Shown here piece after piece: positions 17,354 through 26,175 of a stretch of DNA of 64,000 nt (position 1 is the stretch's first letter; each line of letters begins with the position of its first letter). The notes below the pieces were generated by a model. The model was not told where the DNA came from and ran no database searches. It was given only the letters and a program-made list of their open reading frames with translations. The DNA is from Lysobacter oculi (GTDB lineage Bacteria; Pseudomonadota; Gammaproteobacteria; Xanthomonadales; Xanthomonadaceae). Location: contig NZ_CP029556.1 of the NCBI RefSeq assembly GCF_003293695.1, forward strand, positions 1,126,001 through 1,190,000, written 5' to 3'. Both the position numbers and the translations under genes were made by a program.

Positions 17354-18949
17354 TCAACCCGCCGGGCAATCGCCCGTGCGCTGGAAATCGAGGTCCTCGA
17401 AGTCGTCGCTGAAGTCGCCGTCCGGGTCGAGCTTGGCCATGTGCAGATGCCCGTCCTTGCCGGGCGTGAGCCGCAGCCAGGCTTCGCTGGCGGCATCGCC
17501 TTCCCAATCGACCAGCCAGCCGTGGCGGCTCGCCATGACCTGGCCGACGAGACGTGGTGATTTGGCGGCGCTGAAATGCACGGCGCCGGCACGCGGGCAG
17601 ATCGCCACCTCGCCGAACCACGGGTCGCGCCACACGCCCACCGCGCGACCGAGCTGCGCGCGCGTGGCCGGCTTGCGGTCCGAGGTATCCGGGATCTTGG
17701 AAGGCGTCTTCGCTTCCGCCTGTGCGCGTTCCTCCGCGAGCAGCGCGGCATAGCCGTCCACGCCGGGATTGTGGGCTGGCGCGGTGGCGTGCTTGGTCAG
17801 CGCCTGCATCAGCACGGTGCGTGCTTCGTCGGCATCGCCATTGATCAGCACGACGATGCCGATGCTCTTTTCCGGCAGCAGGGTGAGCGCGGAATACATG
17901 CCGCTCAAGGTGCCGGTGTGGGCGACGCGCTGGGTGCCATCGACATCCGACAGGCGCCAGCCATAGCCATAAGCGCTGAAGTGACTGTCATCCCAGCGCT
18001 TCATGCGCGACGACAGCGGCATCGGCTGCTGCGCGGACCACGCGGCCTCGCGCTGCGCATCGGAGAGCCAGGGCTTGCCATCGACCTGCAGGCCGACCTT
18101 GTGCGGCGCAAGCCACATCGACGCCCACTTCAGCATGTCGTCCAGCCCGCAGCGCACGCCGCCGGCCGCGGCCATGGTGCTGACCGGGATGGTGTCGCCA
18201 TCGCGGTTGACGACTTCGTAATGCCCTTCGCGCAGGCGGTGCGGCTGGGCGATGTTGCCCACGCCATCGCGACGGAATTCGCCGACGCGGCATCGCCCCA
18301 ACCCGAGCGGCGCGAACAGTTCGCGCTGCATCAATGTTTCATACGACGCACTGCCCGCCTTCGCCGCCACCTCGCCGGCCACGATGTAGAGCGTGTTGTC
18401 GTAGGCGTAGCGCGAGCGGAAGCTCCATTTCGGCTTGAGGTAGCGCATGCCGTGCAGCACGTCGGCGCGGTTGAAGGCGTTGGGCTCCGGCCAGAGCATC
18501 AGGTCGCCGGCGCCGGCCGGCAGGCCGCTGTTGTGGATGAGGAGGTCGCGGACCTGGATCTCGCGGGTGATCCAGTCCTCGTGCATGCGGAAATCCGGCA
18601 GGTGACGCACCACCGGGTCGTCCCATTCCAGTTTGCCCTGGTCGACGAGGCGACCGAGCATCGCCGCGGTCATCGCCTTGCTGTTGGAGGCGATCTTGAA
18701 CAGCGTGTCGCCATCCACCTTGCGGCCGCTGCCGGTTTCCAGTTCGCCACGGAAACCGCGATAGACGACCTCGCCATCCTTCACCACGCCGACCGCGAGG
18801 CCCGGCAACTTGTAGCGCGCGATGGCCGCATCCAGCTGCGCATCGTAGAAGGAAGATTCGTCCGCCGCCTGCGCCGGGAGGGAGGGCGACAGGGCCAGCG
18901 CCACAACCGGCCCCGCCGCCAGGCACAGGCGACGAACGAAAGACTGCAC
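17354..18949 (-). CDS. Secreted serine hydrolase, class C beta-lactamase/S12 peptidase family
   Basis: 531 residues with a cleavable signal peptide (ending AQAADES). The S12 active site is visible: FKIASNSKAM gives the SxxK nucleophile and RYAYDNTLY the YxN motif, with a C-terminal extension of about 120 residues resembling the DUF3471-type lid of D-aminopeptidases. It follows the TonB receptor gene by 2 bp. Given its neighbours (murein-peptide enzymes) a D-amino-acid-specific peptidase or carboxypeptidase is more likely than antibiotic resistance, but that is inference. Confidence 0.85.
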   Translation of the reverse strand: MQSFVRRLCLAAGPVVALALSPSLPAQAADESSFYDAQLDAAIARYKLPGLAVGVVKDGEVVYRGFRGELETGSGRKVDGDTLFKIASNSKAMTAAMLGRLVDQGKLEWDDPVVRHLPDFRMHEDWITREIQVRDLLIHNSGLPAGAGDLMLWPEPNAFNRADVLHGMRYLKPKWSFRSRYAYDNTLYIVAGEVAAKAGSASYETLMQRELFAPLGLGRCRVGEFRRDGVGNIAQPHRLREGHYEVVNRDGDTIPVSTMAAAGGVRCGLDDMLKWASMWLAPHKVGLQVDGKPWLSDAQREAAWSAQQPMPLSSRMKRWDDSHFSAYGYGWRLSDVDGTQRVAHTGTLSGMYSALTLLPEKSIGIVVLINGDADEARTVLMQALTKHATAPAHNPGVDGYAALLAEERAQAEAKTPSKIPDTSDRKPATRAQLGRAVGVWRDPWFGEVAICPRAGAVHFSAAKSPRLVGQVMASRHGWLVDWEGDAASEAWLRLTPGKDGHLHMAKLDPDGDFSDDFEDLDFQRTGDCPAG

Positions 18950-18951
18950 CG

Positions 18952-21900
18952 TCAGAAGTTCCAGCTCACCACCAGCTGCGCGTAACGCGGCGACTGCCAG
19001 CGGGTGCCTGTGGCGAAGGTGGTGCGGTAGACGCCAGGTTCACGCTCATAACGCGAACGCACGTTGATCACTTCCTGGTTGTTGAGCAGATTGAATACGG
19101 AGAATCTCGCCTTAAGTTCGGAGTTGCCCAACGGCATGCTCCAGGTCACGTTGGCACCGAGGTTGTAAGTCCACGGCATCCGGCCATGCCCGCCGCGCGG
19201 ACTGAACTCGAACACTCTTTGTGCATACGTTCCAGTGCAGTTCTGCACGCAGATCCAATTCGAACCACCACCCAGACCTTCGTTGCTGAAATTACCCACT
19301 GCGAAGGAATCATTGGGCCAGGCCACGCCCATTGCCGTGATGGGCCCGCCTGAGAGTGCGGTCAGCGTGCCACCTACGCTCCATGCCTTGTTGAAGGCAT
19401 ACGTGCCGCGAAGCTTGACCTGATGACGGTGATCATTGAACAAGGGGCCGTAAGCTGCATTCGTCGCAGGGTGATCCCAGTGCTGAACCATACCGGTGTC
19501 GCTGTATCCGGTGTCGGAGTTCACCGGCCCTTCAAAGTTACCCTCAGATTTCGACCATAGATAGGACGCATTTAACGCCCATTTCTCATCCCAAGCGCGA
19601 TCAATCTGGACCTCAACCGCCTTGTAGATGCGCTTCGGCTTGGGATAACCCACCACCTCCCCGCTACCGGCTTTCCTGTAGCCACTGGTCGCAGTGTCGA
19701 TGGTGATCCAGCCTTCAGCGGTACAGCCAATTTTTCGATCGCCCCATATGGTGAGCGCCTCGCCGGGATTGACGATCGGGAACAGGGTCACTGCAGTGCC
19801 GTTTCGATCAAGATCCACCGTGGGACCGCAGGGTGTGTAATTGATGCGCATGTCATCCATGGCATTCGCCATTCGGCGATAGGTCGCATTGACGCCCCAC
19901 GACCATGCATTGTCGATGACTGATTGGAAGCCCAGAATCGCCTCATCCTGATGCACCGCATCCAGATCCCGGTCCGCACTCCGCCGGAGATCGGCCACCG
20001 AGATGTTGTTCGAGGTGTCAGTCGGCCCGATCTGAGCACCCAGCACGGGCGCCATGTAAGTAGCACCAGTTACCGGGTTCACCTTCGGCGCCCATCCGTT
20101 GAGCACGTAATAGCTGCGCTCGTCCGTCAGGCCACCTGCAAATGTGTAGTTGATGATGCTGGGAACAGGCAGGAAGTAGCGACCCACATTACCGAAAAGC
20201 TTGTGCCGACCGTCGCCCTTGGTATCCCATGAGAACCCAAGACGGGGAGAAATCAGATTGTCGATCTTGATGAAGCTGGAACCTACTGCCGTCTTGTTGT
20301 TGAAGTTGTCGACACGCACCCCGAGATTGAGCAAAAAATCAGGGGTCACATTCCAGTTGTCTTCGATGTACCAAGCGTTGGCTGTGGTCTCAAACGTGCC
20401 ACCATCCGCACGCAGCCTTCCCATCACGTAAGAATTGGTGCCTGCAGGAGTGCGGCTGCCGTTGCTGAGCAATGTATTGGCAGCGGCCCCATAGACGGTC
20501 CATGTCACGCCCGTTCCCGGATATGAAGTCCGACGATCTGTCGTCATGACCTCCCGATCCAACCCGAAGCGAAGATTGTGGTCGCCGAGTGTCCACTCGA
20601 AGTCCAAGCGCCCAACCTTGCGTTCGTCGTTGTGATCAACCATCGAACCATTGGGATGGCATGTAACAGGTGGACGCCCCATCGCCCCATATGCGGTGTT
20701 GTAACTACTGTTGATCACGACAAAATCGCATAGCTGATCATGCACGGGTGCTTTGCTGATAGATTTTGATCGATTGATGCCATACATCGCCTTCGCGACA
20801 AAGTTGTCCCCGAAGTGGCCTGTATAGGTAATTGACCCGTTCTTGCCCCCACTTTCCCCTGCGCTCAAACCAGTGAGGCCGGTCCGATTTCCAGTCGCAA
20901 CATTGAAGCCGTAAACATCGGTGTTGCTTTCGCCTTCATCGGAAAATGCCAATAACTCCAAACGATGGTCGTTGGTGATGTTCCAGTCGACCTTCGCGCC
21001 CCAGAAGCCGTTGTTGGACTGTGACTCGAACCAGCTGCTGCCGCTGGTGTTGGTGTTCCAGGTATTGCCGTCGCGCAACTCGTACATCGCGAACACGAAC
21101 AGCTTGTCGCGGATGATCGGGCCCGAACCCCAGACGTTGGCCTTGGCGAAGGAGTTGCGGTCGAAGCTCGCGTAGTAGTCGACCGGGTTGTTGACCACGC
21201 TGCCATTGGTCTGCGTCACCGCATCGACGAAATGGTGGTCATCCGCCTTCGAACGCCAGGCATTGGGCTCGACGGTCACCTCGATGCCGCCGTGGAATTC
21301 GTTGCTGCCCGCGCGCGTGACCGCGTTGATCACACCGCCGGTGCTGCGCCCGAACTCCACCGAATAACCGCCGGTCTTGACCTGGAATTCCTGGAAGAAC
21401 GCGAACGGCGCGGTCGAGAAGCTCTGGCGCCGGTAGAAGTCGGTGACGTTGAGGCCGTTGATGAAGACCGAGTTCTCGGCCACCGACGAGCCGCCGAAGG
21501 AGATGCCGCCGAACGATGAGTTGCCGCCGATGACGCCCGGCGCCAGCAGCGCGACCGAACTCAGCGTCTGGTCCACCGGGATGCGCGCCAGTTCCTCGCG
21601 GCTGACGTTGGTCGCGGTCTCGATGGAGTGCACGTCGACACGGTTGACCACGCGCGAGCCGACCACCTGCACGGTGTCCAGGCTGCCGCCGCTCGCGGTG
21701 CCGGCCAGGTTCACCGTGGTGGTGCCGCCCAGCGAGACATTGGCGTCGAGCGCCTTGCCCGAGGCTTCGACGCGGTAATCACCGACCGGCAGCTGCGCCA
21801 GTCGATAGCTGCCGTCCGAACCCGCCGTCACGGTGCGGCTGTAGCCGGTGGCAGGCTGGGTGATGGTCACCTGCGCGCCGGGGTTGGCCCGGCCGGCGAT

Positions 21901-21999
21901 CGCGCCGGTAGCGCTCTGCGCCAGCACCGGTCCCGCCGACATCGAAAGCAGGCATGCGCCCACCATCACCGCCAATGCAGAACGCTTCATCTTCCTCAT
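18952..21999 (-). CDS. TonB-dependent receptor, Oar-like with carboxypeptidase-regulatory N-domain
   Basis: 1015 residues. Signal peptide (to VLAQ), then a CarboxypepD-like domain (GAIAGRANPGAQVTITQ... GSYRLAQLPVGDYRVEA), a plug (ARIPVDQTLSSVALLAPGVI ... INGLNVTDFYRRQ ... EFGRSTGGVINAVTRAGS) and a large beta-barrel ending in VVSWNF with the terminal Phe used for outer-membrane insertion. Oar-type receptors import oligopeptides or glycans. Its operon partners suggest murein peptides as cargo (inference). About 19.05-20.96 kb is clearly poorer in GC than the rest of the gene: 31/60 at 19381-19440 and 30/60 at 20761-20820 against 43/60 at 21541-21600. Confidence 0.93.
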   Translation of the reverse strand: MRKMKRSALAVMVGACLLSMSAGPVLAQSATGAIAGRANPGAQVTITQPATGYSRTVTAGSDGSYRLAQLPVGDYRVEASGKALDANVSLGGTTTVNLAGTASGGSLDTVQVVGSRVVNRVDVHSIETATNVSREELARIPVDQTLSSVALLAPGVIGGNSSFGGISFGGSSVAENSVFINGLNVTDFYRRQSFSTAPFAFFQEFQVKTGGYSVEFGRSTGGVINAVTRAGSNEFHGGIEVTVEPNAWRSKADDHHFVDAVTQTNGSVVNNPVDYYASFDRNSFAKANVWGSGPIIRDKLFVFAMYELRDGNTWNTNTSGSSWFESQSNNGFWGAKVDWNITNDHRLELLAFSDEGESNTDVYGFNVATGNRTGLTGLSAGESGGKNGSITYTGHFGDNFVAKAMYGINRSKSISKAPVHDQLCDFVVINSSYNTAYGAMGRPPVTCHPNGSMVDHNDERKVGRLDFEWTLGDHNLRFGLDREVMTTDRRTSYPGTGVTWTVYGAAANTLLSNGSRTPAGTNSYVMGRLRADGGTFETTANAWYIEDNWNVTPDFLLNLGVRVDNFNNKTAVGSSFIKIDNLISPRLGFSWDTKGDGRHKLFGNVGRYFLPVPSIINYTFAGGLTDERSYYVLNGWAPKVNPVTGATYMAPVLGAQIGPTDTSNNISVADLRRSADRDLDAVHQDEAILGFQSVIDNAWSWGVNATYRRMANAMDDMRINYTPCGPTVDLDRNGTAVTLFPIVNPGEALTIWGDRKIGCTAEGWITIDTATSGYRKAGSGEVVGYPKPKRIYKAVEVQIDRAWDEKWALNASYLWSKSEGNFEGPVNSDTGYSDTGMVQHWDHPATNAAYGPLFNDHRHQVKLRGTYAFNKAWSVGGTLTALSGGPITAMGVAWPNDSFAVGNFSNEGLGGGSNWICVQNCTGTYAQRVFEFSPRGGHGRMPWTYNLGANVTWSMPLGNSELKARFSVFNLLNNQEVINVRSRYEREPGVYRTTFATGTRWQSPRYAQLVVSWNF

Positions 22000-22003
22000 T
22001 GCC

Positions 22004-23506
22004 CTACCCTCCCGCTGCCGATTGATGGGCCATCGCGACACCGGCGGATGCCGGCAGCACGGTGGCGGTGAAGTGGTAATCCCACTGGTCGAAATACAGG
22101 TTGCCGCCCTTCCACTCGACCTCGCCGCGCTGCAGGTCGACGGTTTCCGAGCGCACGTGGTGCTTGGCCGGCACGAAGTCCCGGCTCCAGTCGTCGTTGA
22201 AGGCGATGCGCCAGTTGTCCAGCCCGCCCAGGTAGAACCATTCCAAGCCGGCTTCCTGGGTGGCGAAGCGGCCGGTGGTGACATCCATCGGCACCCAGCC
22301 ATAGGGCGCGAGATAGACCATGCCCCAGTCGTGCAGGTTGTCGTAGCCGTCGGCGCCGAACACCATGCCGGACTGCCAGCGCGCCGGGATGCCGTTCATG
22401 CGCAGCAGGGTGATCAGCAGCAGGGTCTGCTGGCCGCAGTCGGCGTGGCCCGCCTTCAACGCGTAATCGCTGATGTTGCGGATGGTCGAATATTCCAGCG
22501 CGCCCGCCCACGGGATGCGGTCAACCGCCGCGAACAGTTTCTGCGCGATGCGATACGGGCTCTTCTCATCGCCCACGACCGATTTCGAGAACGCGCGCAG
22601 GTCGTCGCTGAAGACCACATGCGGCGCCCGTTCGGCCAGGAACGGCGCGAGCGATTGTTCGCGCGGTATCGGCTGCACCTGGTCGGGGTCGATGGGGTGG
22701 TACTGCGCCATCAACGTCACTTCGTATTCGATGGCGAACTCGGTCGGCGCGCCCTTGCGGGCCTTCGCTTCCATATAGGCGGTGCGCTGCAACGTGGCGG
22801 CCGGCGCTATGTCCGCCTTCACCGGGCTGGACGACAGCAGCTTGATGTCGCGTTGCTGGCCGGGGATATCGCGCGGCCACGGAATCCACGCACGCACGGT
22901 TTCGCCGGCAGGCACCGCATCGGCCTCGACCGTGATGCCCTGCTTCACCCGCACGCGCATCGGCTGCAATCCGTTGACCTTGCCGGATGCCAAGGCATCG
23001 GCGCGGATCGAACGCTGCACGTCGTTGAGGCTTTCCATCGGGCCTTCGCGGAACGGCGTCTGCTCGGCACGACGCGCACGCGCCTCGGCACTCAGGCGGA
23101 ACAGGTTGGACGGCGCACGACCGAACCAGCGGCGCTCGCCATCGATCTCCATCGCCTCCATCAGGCCCTGCCGGTCCCAGACCGCGAACTCGCGGGCGTC
23201 GAGGTCGGGAATCTGCTTCTGCACGCGCTGCCAGGCACCGGCGCGGTCCAGCGAGAAATCGATCCGCACCCGGCGCATGCGCTCACGTTCCCATTCGAGC
23301 GACGTGCGCTGGGCGCTGTTCGCGCCGGGCAACAGGGCATCGATGCGGGCATTCGCGTCGCTGAAACGGCCGGCATCGGCCAGGGCACGGACTTCAGCAA
23401 CCGGGTCGGTAGTCGTCGCTGGCTGCGCTGCGACAGACCCGGTGACGCCGGCCAGCATCACGCCGACCATGCCCATCACCGCCGTTCCGCCGCCCTTGCC
23501 GCGCAT
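22004..23506 (-). CDS. Exported transglutaminase-like (papain-fold) protein
   Basis: 500 residues with a signal peptide ending near SVAAQP. The C-terminal half is a transglutaminase-core domain with the full triad: Cys357 in HADCGQQTLLLITLLRMNGI, His392 in YDNLHDWGM and Asp408 in YGWVPMD. Such domains in bacteria are usually proteases or peptide hydrolases/ligases. The N-terminal 150 residues are helical and unassigned. GGAGG precedes the start at 23506. It heads the minus arm, 4 bp before the TonB receptor gene, so a role in processing peptides for that receptor is plausible. Confidence 0.85.
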   Translation of the reverse strand: MRGKGGGTAVMGMVGVMLAGVTGSVAAQPATTTDPVAEVRALADAGRFSDANARIDALLPGANSAQRTSLEWERERMRRVRIDFSLDRAGAWQRVQKQIPDLDAREFAVWDRQGLMEAMEIDGERRWFGRAPSNLFRLSAEARARRAEQTPFREGPMESLNDVQRSIRADALASGKVNGLQPMRVRVKQGITVEADAVPAGETVRAWIPWPRDIPGQQRDIKLLSSSPVKADIAPAATLQRTAYMEAKARKGAPTEFAIEYEVTLMAQYHPIDPDQVQPIPREQSLAPFLAERAPHVVFSDDLRAFSKSVVGDEKSPYRIAQKLFAAVDRIPWAGALEYSTIRNISDYALKAGHADCGQQTLLLITLLRMNGIPARWQSGMVFGADGYDNLHDWGMVYLAPYGWVPMDVTTGRFATQEAGLEWFYLGGLDNWRIAFNDDWSRDFVPAKHHVRSETVDLQRGEVEWKGGNLYFDQWDYHFTATVLPASAGVAMAHQSAAGG

Positions 23507-23531
23507 GCCTTGCCTCCCCCACCCATGACGT

Positions 23532-23560
23532 TGTGTAGCACGCAGGTCACACGTGGTCAA
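23532..23560 (-). promoter_or_regulatory. Promoter of the transglutaminase-TonB receptor operon
   Basis: On the minus strand TTGACC (23555-23560), a 17-base spacer and TACACA (23532-23537). This is the best sigma-70-like pair in the divergent intergenic region. Confidence 0.6.
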
Positions 23561-23569
23561 TAAATTATT
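23559..23569. promoter_or_regulatory. Candidate operator in the murein-peptide divergent region
   Basis: AATAA-A-TTATT is a perfect inverted repeat at the edge of the minus-strand -35 box, in an AT-rich island unlike its surroundings. ATTCC recurs at 23567-23571 and again just downstream. The RpiR regulator encoded at 26.2 kb is the natural candidate to bind here. Confidence 0.4.
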
Positions 23570-23583
23570 CCGAAAATGCGTGA

Positions 23584-23589
23584 TATAAA
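23584..23589 (+). promoter_or_regulatory. Candidate -10 box of the NlpC/P60-epimerase operon
   Basis: TATAAA lies 30 bases before the start of the NlpC/P60 gene. No good -35 hexamer stands 16-18 bases upstream, so activation by a regulator is possible. Confidence 0.4.
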
Positions 23590-23619
23590 AATAGCTATTC
23601 CAACCGTGGGGCGAAGGCC

Positions 23620-25050
23620 ATGACGCTGCGCCATCCCGCTTTGATCCGCCACGCAGCCGCGGGCCTGCTGATCGGCCTCGTTGTGGCCGGGTGCGCCGGT
23701 ACGCCGACGCGTCCGCAGGCCGTGGCCGATGCGCAGGCCGCACGGCCCGTCATCCCCTATGTGGACAGTGCGCAACAGACCGCCGCGCACTGGATCGCGC
23801 GCGCCGCCGCCCCCGACAGGCCGATGCTGGATGCGGCCGCCGTCGCCGCGCAGAACGGCCGCCTGCTGGCCGAAGACCCGAGCGTGCACGATGTGGCCGC
23901 CGCGCCCGATCGCATGCCCGGCAGCGAGGTGCGCGCGATGATCGCGAAGCTCTCCAAGCTGCCGACCAACCCGCGCTACGACATCAAGGGAAAACAGATC
24001 CCCGCCGCCACGCTCGATGGCTGGCTGCGCGATGCCGCGCTGGATGCGGTGCCGGCCAGCGTGGAGGCCCGCCCTGCCCTGGTCACCCGCCGCGCGGACC
24101 TGCGCAGCTTCCCGACCGCGACGCGCGTCTTCAGCCGTGCCGGTGATACCGACATCGACCGCTTCCAGGAAAGCGCGCTGTTCCCGGGCACGCCGGTGCG
24201 CGTGCTGCACGAGAGCCGCGACCGTGACTGGGTGTTCGTGCTGTCGCCGCGCTATGCCGCGTGGATGCGCCGCGATCACCTCGCGCTTGGCAGCGCCGCC
24301 GATGTGTTCGCTTACGCCACGCGCGAGCCGTGGCTGCTGGTGACCGGCACCCGCGTGGAAACCGTGTACACGCCGGAACAGCCGCAGCTGTCGCGCCTGT
24401 CGCTGGACATGGGCACGCGCGTCCCGCTGCTCGCCGATTGGCCCGATGACAAACCGGTCAATGGCCAGCTGCCGGCAGGCGCGCATGTCATCGAACTGCC
24501 GGTGCGCGATGCCGGGGGCCGCCTGACCCTCTCCGCCGCCCTGCTGCCGAAGTCGGCCGATGTCTCGACGCAGTACCTGCCGCTGACGCCGCGTGGCGTG
24601 CTGACGCAGGGCTTCAAGTTCCTCGGCGAACGCTACGGCTGGGGCCACAGCTACGACGCGCGTGACTGCTCGGGCTTCGTGTCCGAGGTGTATTCCGGCT
24701 TCGGGGTGAAGATGCCGCGCAACACCAGCGACCAGGGCAAGAGCCCCGCCTTCAACACGCTGCCGGTGCCGGAATCCATGTCGCGCGACGACCGTTTGGC
24801 GATGCTCAAGACCCTGCAGCCCGGCGATCTGGTCTACATCCCCGGCCACGTGATGATGGTGGTGGGCCACGAGAACGGCCTCACCTACGTCATCCACGAC
24901 ACGCCCGGCGTGCGCTATGCCGATGCCTCGGGCAACGTCGCGCACTATCCGCTCAACGCCGTGTCGGTGACGCCGCTCGAACCGATCAAGTCGGGCGAGG
25001 ACGCTCTCTACGTCGACAAGATCTACAGCATCCAGCGCATGCGTCGCTGA
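23620..25050 (+). CDS. NlpC/P60 lipoprotein with SH3-like domains (murein peptide endopeptidase, YkfC-like)
   Basis: 476 residues. Lipobox LVVAGC (Cys25) anchors it to a membrane. Two SH3b-like segments (about 150-300) precede the NlpC/P60 domain with Cys350 in YDARDCSGFVSEVYSGFGV and His410 in PGHVMMVVGHENG. This arrangement matches YkfC-type gamma-D-glutamyl-L-diamino-acid endopeptidases, which release L-Ala-D-Glu from murein peptides. The next gene is the epimerase that uses exactly that dipeptide, a pairing known from Bacillus and Bacteroides. It is first gene of the plus arm, 22 bp before the epimerase. Confidence 0.92.
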   Translation: MTLRHPALIRHAAAGLLIGLVVAGCAGTPTRPQAVADAQAARPVIPYVDSAQQTAAHWIARAAAPDRPMLDAAAVAAQNGRLLAEDPSVHDVAAAPDRMPGSEVRAMIAKLSKLPTNPRYDIKGKQIPAATLDGWLRDAALDAVPASVEARPALVTRRADLRSFPTATRVFSRAGDTDIDRFQESALFPGTPVRVLHESRDRDWVFVLSPRYAAWMRRDHLALGSAADVFAYATREPWLLVTGTRVETVYTPEQPQLSRLSLDMGTRVPLLADWPDDKPVNGQLPAGAHVIELPVRDAGGRLTLSAALLPKSADVSTQYLPLTPRGVLTQGFKFLGERYGWGHSYDARDCSGFVSEVYSGFGVKMPRNTSDQGKSPAFNTLPVPESMSRDDRLAMLKTLQPGDLVYIPGHVMMVVGHENGLTYVIHDTPGVRYADASGNVAHYPLNAVSVTPLEPIKSGEDALYVDKIYSIQRMRR

Positions 25051-25071
25051 TTCGTTACACCGGGGAATCCA

Positions 25072-26172
25072 ATGAAGATCACCGCCATCGAGCTCGGCCT
25101 GCTGCGCGTGCCGCTCAAGACGCCGTTCAAGACCGCGCTGCGCAGCGTGGGCCATGTCGAGGACATCATCGTGCGGCTGCGCACCGATGACGGCGCGTCG
25201 GGCTGGGGCGGCGCGCCGGCCACCGCCGTCATCACCGGCGACACCCATGGCTCGATCACCGATGCCATCCGCCATTACATCGGGCCCAAGCTGATCGGCC
25301 GCGACGTCGCCGACCACAACCGCAACATCGCGCTGGTGCAGTCGGCGCTGGAACGCAACACCAGTGCCAAGGCGGCGGTGGAGATCGCGCTGTACGACCT
25401 GTTCGGCCAGCTCTACGGCGCGCCCACCTACCAGCTGCTCGGCGGCGGCGACCCGGTGGTCAGCACCGACATCACCATCAGCGTGGACTACATCGACAAG
25501 ATGGTGGCGGATTCGATCACGGCAGTGGAACGCGGCTTCTCGGCGCTCAAGATCAAGGTCGGCAAGGACATCGGCGTGGACATCGAACGCGTCCGCGCCA
25601 TCCACGCGGCGGTAGAGGGCCGTGCCCTGCTGCGGCTCGACGCCAACCAGGGCTGGACCGCCAAGCAGGCGGTGTTCGCGCTGCAGCAGCTGGAAGACGC
25701 CGGCGTGCATCTGGAGCTGGTCGAGCAGCCGGTGAAGGCGCGCGACCTGGCCGGACTGAAATTCGTCACCGAACGCGTGCACACGCCGGTGATGGCGGAT
25801 GAATCGGTCTTCGGGCCGGGTGAGGTGATCGAGCTGATCCGCATGCGCGCCGCCGACATCATCAACATCAAATTGATGAAGACCGGCGGGCTGTCGGGCG
25901 CGATCCAGATCGCCGACATCGCCGCCATCCACGGCATCGACTGCATGATGGGCTGCATGCTGGAGTCTTCGGTGAGCGTGGCGGCGGCCGCGCATCTGGC
26001 GGCGGCGAAATCGCAGGTGATCAGCAAGATCGACCTCGACGGCCCCTCGCTCTGCCTGCAGGATCCGGTGATCGGCGACACCGTGTTCAACGAGGCGGAA
26101 ATCACCCTCGGCAGCGCGCCCGGTTTCGGCGTGCGCGAAGTGCCGGGCCTGCAGCCGATCGCCGGCGCCTGA
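25072..26172 (+). CDS. L-Ala-D/L-Glu epimerase (enolase superfamily)
   Basis: 366 residues. All expected enolase-superfamily residues are present: LKIKVG (Lys160, Lys162 as one acid/base), Asp190 (LDANQGW), Glu218 (VEQPV), Asp243 (ADES) as metal ligands and Lys267 (NIKLMKTGG) as the second base. The D-x-D at Asp321/Asp323 (DLDGP) matches the dipeptide-ammonium motif of the Bacillus L-Ala-D/L-Glu epimerase, so substrate assignment is strong. It converts L-Ala-D-Glu from murein into L-Ala-L-Glu, which ordinary dipeptidases can split. No signal peptide, so cytoplasmic. YcjG/YkfB orthologue by function. Confidence 0.95.
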   Translation: MKITAIELGLLRVPLKTPFKTALRSVGHVEDIIVRLRTDDGASGWGGAPATAVITGDTHGSITDAIRHYIGPKLIGRDVADHNRNIALVQSALERNTSAKAAVEIALYDLFGQLYGAPTYQLLGGGDPVVSTDITISVDYIDKMVADSITAVERGFSALKIKVGKDIGVDIERVRAIHAAVEGRALLRLDANQGWTAKQAVFALQQLEDAGVHLELVEQPVKARDLAGLKFVTERVHTPVMADESVFGPGEVIELIRMRAADIINIKLMKTGGLSGAIQIADIAAIHGIDCMMGCMLESSVSVAAAAHLAAAKSQVISKIDLDGPSLCLQDPVIGDTVFNEAEITLGSAPGFGVREVPGLQPIAGA

Positions 26173-26175
26173 ACC

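Noticed and set aside
17354..18949. Antibiotic-resistance beta-lactamase
   Set aside because: The S12 motifs are real, but the family is dominated by peptidases and esterases, the protein has a long C-terminal extension and the operon is about peptides; resistance is not supported.
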